A program made the position numbers and the translations under genes. From positions 1 to 12,017 of the forward strand of contig JAJNBN010000047.1 in the NCBI GenBank assembly GCA_021156225.1: a stretch of DNA of 12,017 nucleotides. The letters are read 5' to 3'. This stretch comes from Verrucomicrobiota bacterium (lineage in GTDB: Bacteria > Verrucomicrobiota > Verrucomicrobiia > Limisphaerales > JAEYXS01). The notes under the pieces are model-generated. The model searched no databases. It saw only the letters and a program-made list of their open reading frames with translations, and had not been told where the DNA came from. Shown here one piece after another: positions 6,872-12,017 of this stretch (positions within the stretch are counted from its first letter, which is position 1; each line of letters starts with the position of its first letter).

Positions 6872-8329
6872 CTAGCGCAGCAACTGCTTCTCGAGATAGC
6901 TCACCACTTGTCGCACATTGGAATCAATCTCCATGCGGTCCTTCACCAAGCGGCACGCGTGCAACACGGTGCCGTGGTCGCGACCGCCGAAGGCTTCACC
7001 GATGGTGTTCAACGAGCTTTCGGTCAATTGACGAGAGAGGAACATGGCGATCTGGCGCGGGAAGGCGATGTTCTCCGGGCGGCGTTTGCTGCTCATATCC
7101 GCCAGGCGGATATCGAAATGATCAGCCACGCGCTTCTGGATGAGATCAATGGAGACGATGGTCTTGCCCTCTTCCTGCAACACTTCGCGCAAGAGATTCT
7201 CCACCATGTCCAGCGAGAGCTTCTTCCCCGTGAGCGAGGAATAGGAGATCACGCGGATGAGCGCGCCTTCCAAGCGACGGATGTTCGTGCGAATGCGATT
7301 GGCCAGGAATTCCAGCAACTCATCGGGCACCGTGGCATTCATGGAGTTCGCCTTCTTCTTGAGAATGGCGAGCCGTGTTTCCACATCCGGCGGCTGCATG
7401 TCCGTGACTAGACCCCACTCGAAGCGGGAGACCATGCGGTGTTCGAGATTTTGGATCTCGCTCGCCGGACGGTCGCAGGTCAGCACGATCTGCTTATGGC
7501 CCTCATGCAACGCATTGAACGTGTGGAAGAATTCTTCCTGGATACGCTCCTTGCCCGCGAGGAACTGGATGTCATCCATCAGCAACACATCCGTCTGGCG
7601 GTATTTCTTGCGGAAACGCACCAGTTGGTTGTTTTGGATGGCATCGATGAATTCGTTCGTGAATTTCTCAGACGAGACGTAGGCGACCTTCGCGCCCTTC
7701 TTGTGCGCCGCCACATACTGGCCGATGGCGTGCAGCAGATGCGTCTTGCCCAGACCCACTCCGCCATAGAGGAAGAGCGGATTGTAAGATTTGCCCGGAG
7801 ACTGCGCCACGGCCAAGGCCGCCGCATGGGCGAAATTGTTGTTGTTGCCCACCACGAAGGTATCGAACGTGTTCTTGGGATTGAACGACGGATCGGCTTC
7901 GGCGGGAGCGTGGTGATGATTCCGCTCGGCCGCTTCGGCATGCTTGGCCTTTGCGGGAGGCGGAGTGACCGCCACGGCGCGGGCAGCCACGGGTGCCTCT
8001 CCATTGCCCACCACAAAACGGACTTTTAGCGCCCGTCCGGCGGAGTGCATGAGCACGTCCTGCAGGAGGCCGATATAGTTGTCCGTCAGCCAGACCTCGC
8101 AGAAGTCGTTGGCGACCTCCAGAGTGATGGAATCCTGGGTCAACTCGGTCGCCTTTAACGGCGCGAACCAGAGATTGAAGATATCCGAGTTTAACATGGT
8201 CCGGAGGAGCCCTTGCGCCGCCGACCATACTTTTTCAACAGAATCCTGCATGATGCGATTAGTCCCCTGAATTTCCTGCGTTTTCGCCCAATTATTCACT
8301 GTTTCCTGTAACTTATCCGTAACCGACAT
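6872..8329 (-). CDS. dnaA: Chromosomal replication initiator protein DnaA
   Basis: The 485-residue product binds DnaA boxes at the origin and opens it in an ATP-dependent way. Domain I runs to about residue 105, with VEKVWSAAQ and FNLWFAPL. Domain II is a Pro/Ala/His-rich linker (about 110-150, including a short His run). Domain III is the AAA+ core: Walker A GGVGLGKTH (189-197), Walker B VLLMDD (248-253), sensor 1 VLTCDR, arginine finger Arg302 in SRFEWGL, and sensor 2 RRLEGAL. Domain IV carries the DNA-binding signature GGRDHGTVLHAC (448-459). The start is uncertain. ATG 8329 gives 26 residues before Met27 (8251), and many DnaA proteins begin at the position of Met27 (MQDSVEKVW). Two DnaA-box-like 9-mers lie inside those first 26 codons, which favours the shorter form. 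No Shine-Dalgarno precedes either start. A terminator separates it from the ABC ATPase downstream. Confidence 0.97.
   Translation of the reverse strand: MSVTDKLQETVNNWAKTQEIQGTNRIMQDSVEKVWSAAQGLLRTMLNSDIFNLWFAPLKATELTQDSITLEVANDFCEVWLTDNYIGLLQDVLMHSAGRALKVRFVVGNGEAPVAARAVAVTPPPAKAKHAEAAERNHHHAPAEADPSFNPKNTFDTFVVGNNNNFAHAAALAVAQSPGKSYNPLFLYGGVGLGKTHLLHAIGQYVAAHKKGAKVAYVSSEKFTNEFIDAIQNNQLVRFRKKYRQTDVLLMDDIQFLAGKERIQEEFFHTFNALHEGHKQIVLTCDRPASEIQNLEHRMVSRFEWGLVTDMQPPDVETRLAILKKKANSMNATVPDELLEFLANRIRTNIRRLEGALIRVISYSSLTGKKLSLDMVENLLREVLQEEGKTIVSIDLIQKRVADHFDIRLADMSSKRRPENIAFPRQIAMFLSRQLTESSLNTIGEAFGGRDHGTVLHACRLVKDRMEIDSNVRQVVSYLEKQLLR
8292..8321 (+). promoter_or_regulatory. Two DnaA-box-like 9-mers over the dnaA 5' end
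   Basis: TTATTCACT (8292-8300) and TTATCCGTA (8313-8321) resemble the DnaA box TTATNCACA with one and two mismatches. They share the orientation of the pair at 8579-8598 and start 21 bp apart, close to two helical turns. They fall within codons 4-13 of the long dnaA reading frame. They may be part of an origin or of dnaA autoregulation, or may be chance matches. Confidence 0.4.
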
Positions 8330-8425
8330 TTAACCAGCTTAACCCGGCCATCAGGCCTCACCGCCGCATCTTGCTTTTCGCCATGTTTTTAGCACCCCTG
8401 CCAAAACTCTGTTCTTTTTCCCTAT

Positions 8426-8450
8426 TATCTCATTGATTATCAACGAGATA
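8426..8450. repeat. 25-nt near-perfect palindrome upstream of dnaA
   Basis: Arms TATCTCATTGAT (8426-8437) and ATCAACGAGATA (8439-8450) are reverse complements with a single A-C mismatch (8432/8444) and one central base. No U-tract follows, so it is more likely a protein-binding site (operator or origin element) than a terminator. It lies about 100 bp upstream of the dnaA start, in AT-rich DNA. Confidence 0.55.
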
Positions 8451-8578
8451 CAAAATCATTCAAAAAGCACTATTTCGGTCAGTTTTTCAGGGTCAACCAG
8501 CCAACCCCAGTAAATCGGAATCGAGTGCGTTTGTTCTAGGAGATGCACCCGACCCAGACGAGCAATAGATATTAACTC

Positions 8579-8598
8579 TTATCCGCAAGTTATTCACA
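8579..8598 (+). promoter_or_regulatory. Pair of direct DnaA-box-like sites
   Basis: TTATCCGCA (8579-8587; one mismatch) and TTATTCACA (8590-8598; exact match to TTATNCACA) lie in the same orientation with starts 11 bp apart, so on the same helical face. A T-rich pyrimidine tract begins 4 nt downstream (8603-8621), which could serve as an easily melted element. Confidence 0.55.
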
Positions 8599-8656
8599 GG
8601 CACTTTTTTTCTTCTTTTTTCTGCTTGCCTAAACAAGCCCAAAATACTTTAGGGCC

Positions 8657-8681
8657 AAAAACATGGGGTCTTTACCCCATG
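8657..8681 (-). terminator. Intrinsic terminator of glnA
   Basis: A perfect 8-bp stem, CATGGGGT (8662-8669) with ACCCCATG (8674-8681), closes a 4-nt loop. On the minus strand it begins about 15 nt after the glnA stop codon and is followed directly by TTTTT (8657-8661), the classical layout. Confidence 0.85.
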
Positions 8682-8695
8682 CTCGGCTTTGTTCT

Positions 8696-10108
8696 CTAGC
8701 AGTCGTAATACAAGGAGAATTCATACGGATGCGGACGGAGCCGCAACGCGTCATGTTCCTTGCGCTTTTGTGTGATCCACATCTCCAAAAAGTCCGTCGT
8801 AAAGACGTCCCCTTTAAGCAGGAATTGATGGTCTTTTTCCAGGCAATCCAGCGCCTCGCCGAGGGAACCGGGCACATTGGGCACTTTCTTCAGTTCCTCG
8901 GGTGGCAACTCGTAAATGTTCTTATCCAGCGGCTCACCCGGGTCGATCTTGTTGATCACCCCGTCCAGACCAGCCATCAGCAAGGCCGTGTAGCACAAGT
9001 AAGGATTCGCCGCGGGATCGGGCGGACGATACTCGATGCGCTTGGCTTTCGGACTTTCCGAGAAGGTCGGGATGCGGATGGCCGCCGAGCGGTTGCGTGC
9101 GGAATAAGCCAGATTCACTGGCGCTTCATAGCCGGGAACCAGACGCTTGTACGAATTCGTCGTGGGGTTGCAGATCGCGCACAGCGCCTTCGCGTGCTTC
9201 AAAATGCCGCCAATGTAGTAGAGCGCCATCTGGCTCAGGCCCGCATACTCATTGCCGGCGAAGAGCGGTTTGCCCTTCTTCCAGAGGGATTGATGCGTGT
9301 GCATGCCGGAGCCGTTGTCGCCATAGAGCGGCTTCGGCATGAAGCTCGCGGTCTTGCCGTGCTTACGGGCCACGTTTTTGACGATGTACTTGTAGAGCAT
9401 CATCGTGTCCGCCGTTTTCACCAGCGTATCGAAACGAAAATCGATCTCTGCCTGGCCCGCAGTGGCCACTTCGTGATGCTGGCGCTCCACCTTGATGCCG
9501 AGCGCTTCCATCACCAGGCACATCTCCGTGCGGATATCTTGCTGTGTATCGGCAGGTGAAACGGGAAAGTAACCTTCCTTGTGCCGGATCTTGTAGCCGA
9601 GGTTTGGCATCTCATCGCGACCCGTGTTCCACGCGGCCTCTTCAGAATCCACGGAGTAGAACGTGCCGTTCGCTTTGCTGTCATACTGCACGTTGTCGAA
9701 GATGAAGAACTCAGCTTCGGGACCGAACACCGCCGTGTCCGCCACGCCCGTGCTCTGCAAATATTTTTCACCGCGTTGCGCTATGCCGCGCGGATCGCGG
9801 TTATATGCTTCCTTCGTGCCCGTCTCCGCGATGGTGCACGTGAGCGAAAGCGTCGGCACGGCGCAGAAGGGATCGATGAATGCTGTGGCGGGATCGGGCA
9901 TCGCCAGCATGTCGGAAGCTTCGATGCTCTTCCAACCGCGGATGGAGGACCCGTCAAAGCCGAAACCATCCTCAAAAACTTCCACCGTCAATTCACCAGT
10001 CGGCACACTGAAGTGCTGCCACGAGCCGAAGGTATCCACAAACTTGATGTCCACCATCTTCGCACCGGCCTTCTTGGCCAGCTCGAGAACTTCCTTGGGA
10101 GTGCTCAT
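8696..10108 (-). CDS. glnA: Glutamine synthetase type I (GSI-beta, adenylylatable)
   Basis: The 470-residue enzyme makes glutamine from glutamate, ammonia and ATP as a cytoplasmic dodecamer. Length and motifs match the enterobacterial enzyme: the catalytic latch Asp in GFDGSSIRGW (about 52), metal/glutamate ligands in GPEAEFF (Glu131, Glu133), GSGMHTHQS, the NRSAAIRIP substrate loop, and RIEYRPPDPAANPY. The tyrosine of KNIYELPPEE (Tyr399) corresponds to the adenylylated Tyr397 of E. coli, so covalent control by a GlnE-type adenylyltransferase is expected. The adjacent upstream glnB fits this. ATG 10108 gives the normal N-terminus although no Shine-Dalgarno precedes it. It follows glnB by 87 nt on the same strand with a perfect hairpin between them, and ends at a strong terminator. 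Confidence 0.98.
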   Translation of the reverse strand: MSTPKEVLELAKKAGAKMVDIKFVDTFGSWQHFSVPTGELTVEVFEDGFGFDGSSIRGWKSIEASDMLAMPDPATAFIDPFCAVPTLSLTCTIAETGTKEAYNRDPRGIAQRGEKYLQSTGVADTAVFGPEAEFFIFDNVQYDSKANGTFYSVDSEEAAWNTGRDEMPNLGYKIRHKEGYFPVSPADTQQDIRTEMCLVMEALGIKVERQHHEVATAGQAEIDFRFDTLVKTADTMMLYKYIVKNVARKHGKTASFMPKPLYGDNGSGMHTHQSLWKKGKPLFAGNEYAGLSQMALYYIGGILKHAKALCAICNPTTNSYKRLVPGYEAPVNLAYSARNRSAAIRIPTFSESPKAKRIEYRPPDPAANPYLCYTALLMAGLDGVINKIDPGEPLDKNIYELPPEELKKVPNVPGSLGEALDCLEKDHQFLLKGDVFTTDFLEMWITQKRKEHDALRLRPHPYEFSLYYDC

Positions 10109-10154
10109 GAACGTCGTTTGCTATCGGGTTGCAGTTATGTCTGGAGACGAGAAA

Positions 10155-10180
10155 CCCTGCCTTGCTTTCACAAGGCAGGG
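10155..10180 (-). terminator. Intercistronic hairpin between glnB and glnA (possible attenuator)
   Basis: A perfect 10-bp stem, CCCTGCCTTG (10155-10164) with CAAGGCAGGG (10171-10180), closes a 6-nt loop. On the minus strand it lies 15 nt after the glnB stop and is followed only by TTTCTCG. The short U-tract suggests partial termination or a processing/stability element instead of a full stop, so glnA may be partly read through from glnB. Confidence 0.55.
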
Positions 10181-10195
10181 AAAGTTGAGCGCGGA

Positions 10196-10534
10196 TTATA
10201 CCGCCTGATCGCCGGTCTCTTCCGTGCGGATGCGGATGGCATTCTCGATCGGCAGCACGAACACTTTGCCGTCACCGATCTTGCCCGTCTTGGCCGCGCT
10301 GATGATCGCTTTGACGGCGCCATCGACATCACTGTCCGAGAGCACGATCTCGATCTTGAGTTTGGGGAGAAAATCCACGGTATATTCGCTGCCGCGATAG
10401 ATTTCCGTATGCCCCTTTTGACGTCCGAAACCTTTGACCTCGGTAACCGTCAAACCTTCCACGCCGATGGCAGTCAGGGCCTCTTTGACATCTTCCAATT
10501 TGAACGGCTTGATAATGGCTTCGATCTTTTTCAT
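10196..10534 (-). CDS. glnB: Nitrogen regulatory protein PII
   Basis: The 112-residue trimeric signal protein senses 2-oxoglutarate and ATP/ADP and controls nitrogen enzymes. It matches PII over the full length: KKIEAIIKPFKLEDVKEAL at the N-terminus, the T-loop RQKGHTEIYRGSEYTVDFLPK (uridylylation site Tyr51 present), and the B-loop/C-terminal TGKIGDGKVFVLP with IRIRTEE. It is closest by eye to GlnB, but GlnB and GlnK cannot be separated safely by sequence, and no amtB is next to it. It directly precedes glnA, a standard arrangement, so it probably acts on GS adenylylation and glnA expression. A sigma-70-like promoter lies about 30 nt upstream. No Shine-Dalgarno is clear. Confidence 0.96.
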   Translation of the reverse strand: MKKIEAIIKPFKLEDVKEALTAIGVEGLTVTEVKGFGRQKGHTEIYRGSEYTVDFLPKLKIEIVLSDSDVDGAVKAIISAAKTGKIGDGKVFVLPIENAIRIRTEETGDQAV

Positions 10535-10561
10535 GAGCGTTCTTTTTTGTGTCGGAGTGAA

Positions 10562-10589
10562 ATACTAACAACGAACCTCCCTCTGTAAA
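10562..10589 (-). promoter_or_regulatory. Putative sigma-70-type promoter of glnB(-glnA)
   Basis: On the minus strand, TTTACA (-35; 10584-10589) and TAGTAT (-10; 10562-10567) are separated by 16 nt. Transcription would start near 10555, giving a leader of about 20 nt before the ATG at 10534. No sigma-54-type TGGC-N8-TGC site was recognised in the intergenic region. Confidence 0.4.
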
Positions 10590-10716
10590 CAGGAAACCGA
10601 CGATGAAAACTTTTCACAGTTGGAGGGTTGACTTTCAAGGCTCGATGAGGCGCATGCCCACTTCATAAAACTTTCTTGCTTTGCCTCCACGCGCAAGATG
10701 CTCATGCTCTGCGCCG

Positions 10717-11778
10717 ATGAGCTGGTGGTACAAACAATTGGTCCGTCCCGCACTGTTCGAGATGGATTCGGAAGCGGCGCACAATCTCGCGCTGGAAAAT
10801 CTCGCGCGCGTGAGCCATGCGCCGGTGTTGTGCGAAGCGATGGCGGAAATGTTCAGCGCACCGCCCTTGCCGGTGAAATGTTTCGGACTCGATTTTCCTA
10901 ACCCTGTCGGCCTCGCCGCTGGCATGGACAAGCGTGGTGTGGCCATGCCCGCCTGGGCTGCGCTAGGTTTCGGTTTTTCCGAAGCAGGCGGCGTGACGTG
11001 GCATGAACAGCCCGGCAATCCGCAGCCGCGTATGTTTCGCGGCATTCCCGATGAAGCCCTGGTGAACCGCATGGGCTTCAACAACGGTGGCGCCCCTGCC
11101 CTTGCCGCCCGCTTAAGCGAGTGGAAGCAAAGTGGCCGGTGGCCCAATCATCCCGTCGGCATCAATCTCGGCAAATCGAAGATTACCCCGAACGAACAGG
11201 CGGCAGAAGACTACGCGAATTCCTTCCGCACGCTCCTGCGCCAGTTGCAGGACAAGAGCGCACTGGACCAAATCCTCCTCGCCTTGCAGCAGATCAATAG
11301 TGAACTCGCGCAGCAAACTGGCTTTGAAAAGAAACCGGTGCTCGTGAAGGTCGCACCTGACCTTACATTTGATGCATTGGATGAAATGCTGGAACTGGTC
11401 GGGCCTCGACAACTCGCGGGCATCGTCGCCACCAACACCACCATCGCGCGTCCGGAGACGAAAGAGCCCAAGCTCAAGGCCATCTATGCGGAAATGGGCG
11501 GCTTGAGCGGACGTCCTTTGCGCCAGCGCAGCACAGATGTCATCCGCCATCTCTACAAGCAGACACAGGGCAAGTTGCCCCTCATTGGCGTCGGCGGCAT
11601 CTTCACGGCTGAAGATGCTTGGGAGAAGATCTGTGCCGGGGCCAGCCTCGTGCAAATTTACACGGGCATGGTCTATGAAGGCCCTGGCATTGCGAAGGCC
11701 ATCGTCAAGGGATTGAAGACCAAGGTTGAAGAGAACGGGATGAAGAGCATCTCCGACGCGGTGGGGACCAAAGCATAA
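10717..11778 (+). CDS. pyrD: Class 2 (quinone-type) dihydroorotate dehydrogenase lacking the catalytic-serine segment
   Basis: PyrD oxidises dihydroorotate to orotate in pyrimidine synthesis, using FMN and membrane quinone. I start at ATG 10717 (MSWWYKQLVRPALF), which matches the N-terminal membrane-associating helix of class 2 enzymes, over an in-frame TTG at 10681. The product is 353 residues. Recognised in order: GLAAGMDKRG, the substrate loop NRMGFNNGG, GINLGKSKITP, VKVAPDL, ATNTTIARP, GGLSGRPL, and the phosphate-binding IGVGGI and AGASLVQIYTG. What should lie between SFRTL and LRQLQ is missing. Family members have about 18 more residues there, ending in NSSPNTPG, which carry the catalytic base serine (Ser175 in E. 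coli) and FMN/substrate-binding asparagines. Here residue 173 joins residue 174 (about 11235/11236) with the frame intact. The enzyme is expected to be inactive unless this is a sequence error. It is divergent from glnB. Confidence 0.9.
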   Translation: MSWWYKQLVRPALFEMDSEAAHNLALENLARVSHAPVLCEAMAEMFSAPPLPVKCFGLDFPNPVGLAAGMDKRGVAMPAWAALGFGFSEAGGVTWHEQPGNPQPRMFRGIPDEALVNRMGFNNGGAPALAARLSEWKQSGRWPNHPVGINLGKSKITPNEQAAEDYANSFRTLLRQLQDKSALDQILLALQQINSELAQQTGFEKKPVLVKVAPDLTFDALDEMLELVGPRQLAGIVATNTTIARPETKEPKLKAIYAEMGGLSGRPLRQRSTDVIRHLYKQTQGKLPLIGVGGIFTAEDAWEKICAGASLVQIYTGMVYEGPGIAKAIVKGLKTKVEENGMKSISDAVGTKA

Positions 11779-11780
11779 GC

Positions 11781-11806
11781 GGGACTGGCCATCGCTGGCC
11801 AATCCC
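11781..11806. terminator. Hairpin between pyrD and the outer-membrane protein gene
   Basis: GGGACTGGCC (11781-11790) pairs with GGCCAATCCC (11797-11806) with one C-A mismatch around the loop ATCGCT. It starts 3 nt after the pyrD stop. The T-tract is poor on both sides, but its position between convergent genes supports a (bidirectional) terminator role. Confidence 0.55.
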
Positions 11807-11829
11807 ACTCGAAGTTTATTGGGATTTCC

Positions 11830-12017
11830 TTAGAACGAGAAGCCCAGCCCCACATTCAGCGCTACCGTATTGCCCAAGTTCAATCTCGCGTTACGGCCGT
11901 TTGCCGTTTGATCAAAGGAACCCACGTTCTGATACGTCACACCGGTGAAGAGGTTCATATTGTCCGTCAGCCAGAACGCAACCCGGGCACTGAGATATCC
12001 GCCTACGAGCAAATCTG
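11830..12017 (-). CDS. Outer-membrane beta-barrel protein, C-terminal fragment (runs off the window)
   Basis: Only the last 61 or so residues are in the window; the frame stays open past the right edge and the first in-frame TTG near 12012 is most likely an internal leucine. The visible part alternates polar and hydrophobic residues in short strands (ARVAFWLTDNMNLFTGVTY, ARLNLGNTVALNVGLGFSF) and ends in phenylalanine, the beta-signal recognised by the BAM machinery in Gram-negative bacteria. The asparagine-rich turn before the last strand fits a barrel hairpin. The family and function cannot be given from this fragment. It converges on pyrD with a hairpin between them. Confidence 0.7.
   Translation of the reverse strand, partial: DLLVGGYLSARVAFWLTDNMNLFTGVTYQNVGSFDQTANGRNARLNLGNTVALNVGLGFSF

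Larger units (their letters stand above)
8330..8695. other. Candidate replication origin (oriC) / dnaA regulatory region
   Basis: This is the longest gene-free gap inside the window. It lies directly upstream of dnaA, a common place for bacterial oriC. It contains two phased DnaA-box-like sites (8579-8598), a visibly AT-rich segment (about 8401-8480), a 25-nt near-palindrome (8426-8450) and a pyrimidine tract (8603-8621). Further box-like 9-mers lie just inside the dnaA reading frame. The right end holds the glnA terminator. The promoter of dnaA should also be here, but I could not choose one confidently. The origin call is an inference from position and motifs. The usual neighbours dnaN and gyrB are not present, which weakens it. 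Confidence 0.5.

Noticed and set aside
8602..8621. Pyrimidine tract as the U-tail of a plus-strand terminator
   Set aside because: No stable hairpin directly precedes it; the DnaA-box-like pair does. It fits better as an easily melted tract, though this is not proven.
9581..10588. 335-residue plus-strand open frame opposite glnA and glnB
   Set aside because: It spans two well-supported antisense genes and their gap, and shows no motif. The same applies to the frames at 8663-9559 and 719-1444.
10628..10669. Possible pyrD promoter (TTGACT and CATAAA)
   Set aside because: The TTGACT box is good but the only -10-like word lies about 30 nt away, too far for a standard promoter.
10681..10716. Upstream TTG start for pyrD
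   Set aside because: The added residues (Cys/Arg/Pro-rich) do not resemble PyrD N-termini, while ATG 10717 gives the expected amphipathic helix.
11200..11270. Frameshift as the explanation for the missing PyrD motif
   Set aside because: The other two plus-strand frames do not encode the NSSPNTPG region and the original frame resumes correct sequence at once, so the segment is absent and not shifted.
1..12017. CRISPR arrays, tRNA/rRNA genes, transposases or phage genes
   Set aside because: I saw no regularly spaced identical repeats, no cloverleaf or rRNA-like sequence, and no transposase or phage motif anywhere in the window.

Overview
The window most likely comes from a Verrucomicrobia-type (PVC superphylum) chromosome. 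The best evidence is the first gene, a secreted protein of about 1027 residues with a propeller-like dehydrogenase domain, a helical middle and a C-terminal CxxCH haem domain. This Pirellula/Verrucomicrobium-type architecture is greatly expanded in Planctomycetes and Verrucomicrobia. A Gram-negative envelope is supported by the C-terminal piece of an outer-membrane beta-barrel at the right edge. Nearly all genes lack a clear Shine-Dalgarno sequence. Nothing looks like a phage, transposon, CRISPR array or RNA gene.

Layout: (1) positions 1-346 carry a degenerate tandem repeat of about 85 bp and a strong hairpin. (2) Plus-strand genes follow: the PVC cytochrome/dehydrogenase (347-3430) and a TatD-family hydrolase (3440-4237), 9 nt apart and so probably one operon, closed by a bidirectional terminator. 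(3) A minus-strand block reads, from right to left, glnB (PII), glnA (glutamine synthetase I), a gap of 366 bp, dnaA, an ABC-transporter ATPase and xylA (xylose isomerase). (4) pyrD (plus strand) diverges from glnB and converges on a partial outer-membrane protein gene.

How genes work together: glnB and glnA form a nitrogen-control pair. Both keep their regulatory tyrosines (PII Tyr51, GS Tyr399), and a perfect 10-bp hairpin lies between them. The gap upstream of dnaA has co-oriented DnaA-box-like 9-mers, AT-rich DNA, a 25-nt near-palindrome and a pyrimidine tract, so it is a candidate replication origin or dnaA autoregulatory region. The ABC ATPase has no permease beside it and xylA has no other xylose gene beside it.

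The most striking observation is in pyrD. The reading frame is open and otherwise typical of class 2 dihydroorotate dehydrogenase, but about 18 residues are missing in frame exactly where the catalytic-serine/FMN segment (family motif N-S-S-P-N-T-P-G) should be. This is either a catalytically dead or diverged PyrD, or a sequence error, and deserves checking first.
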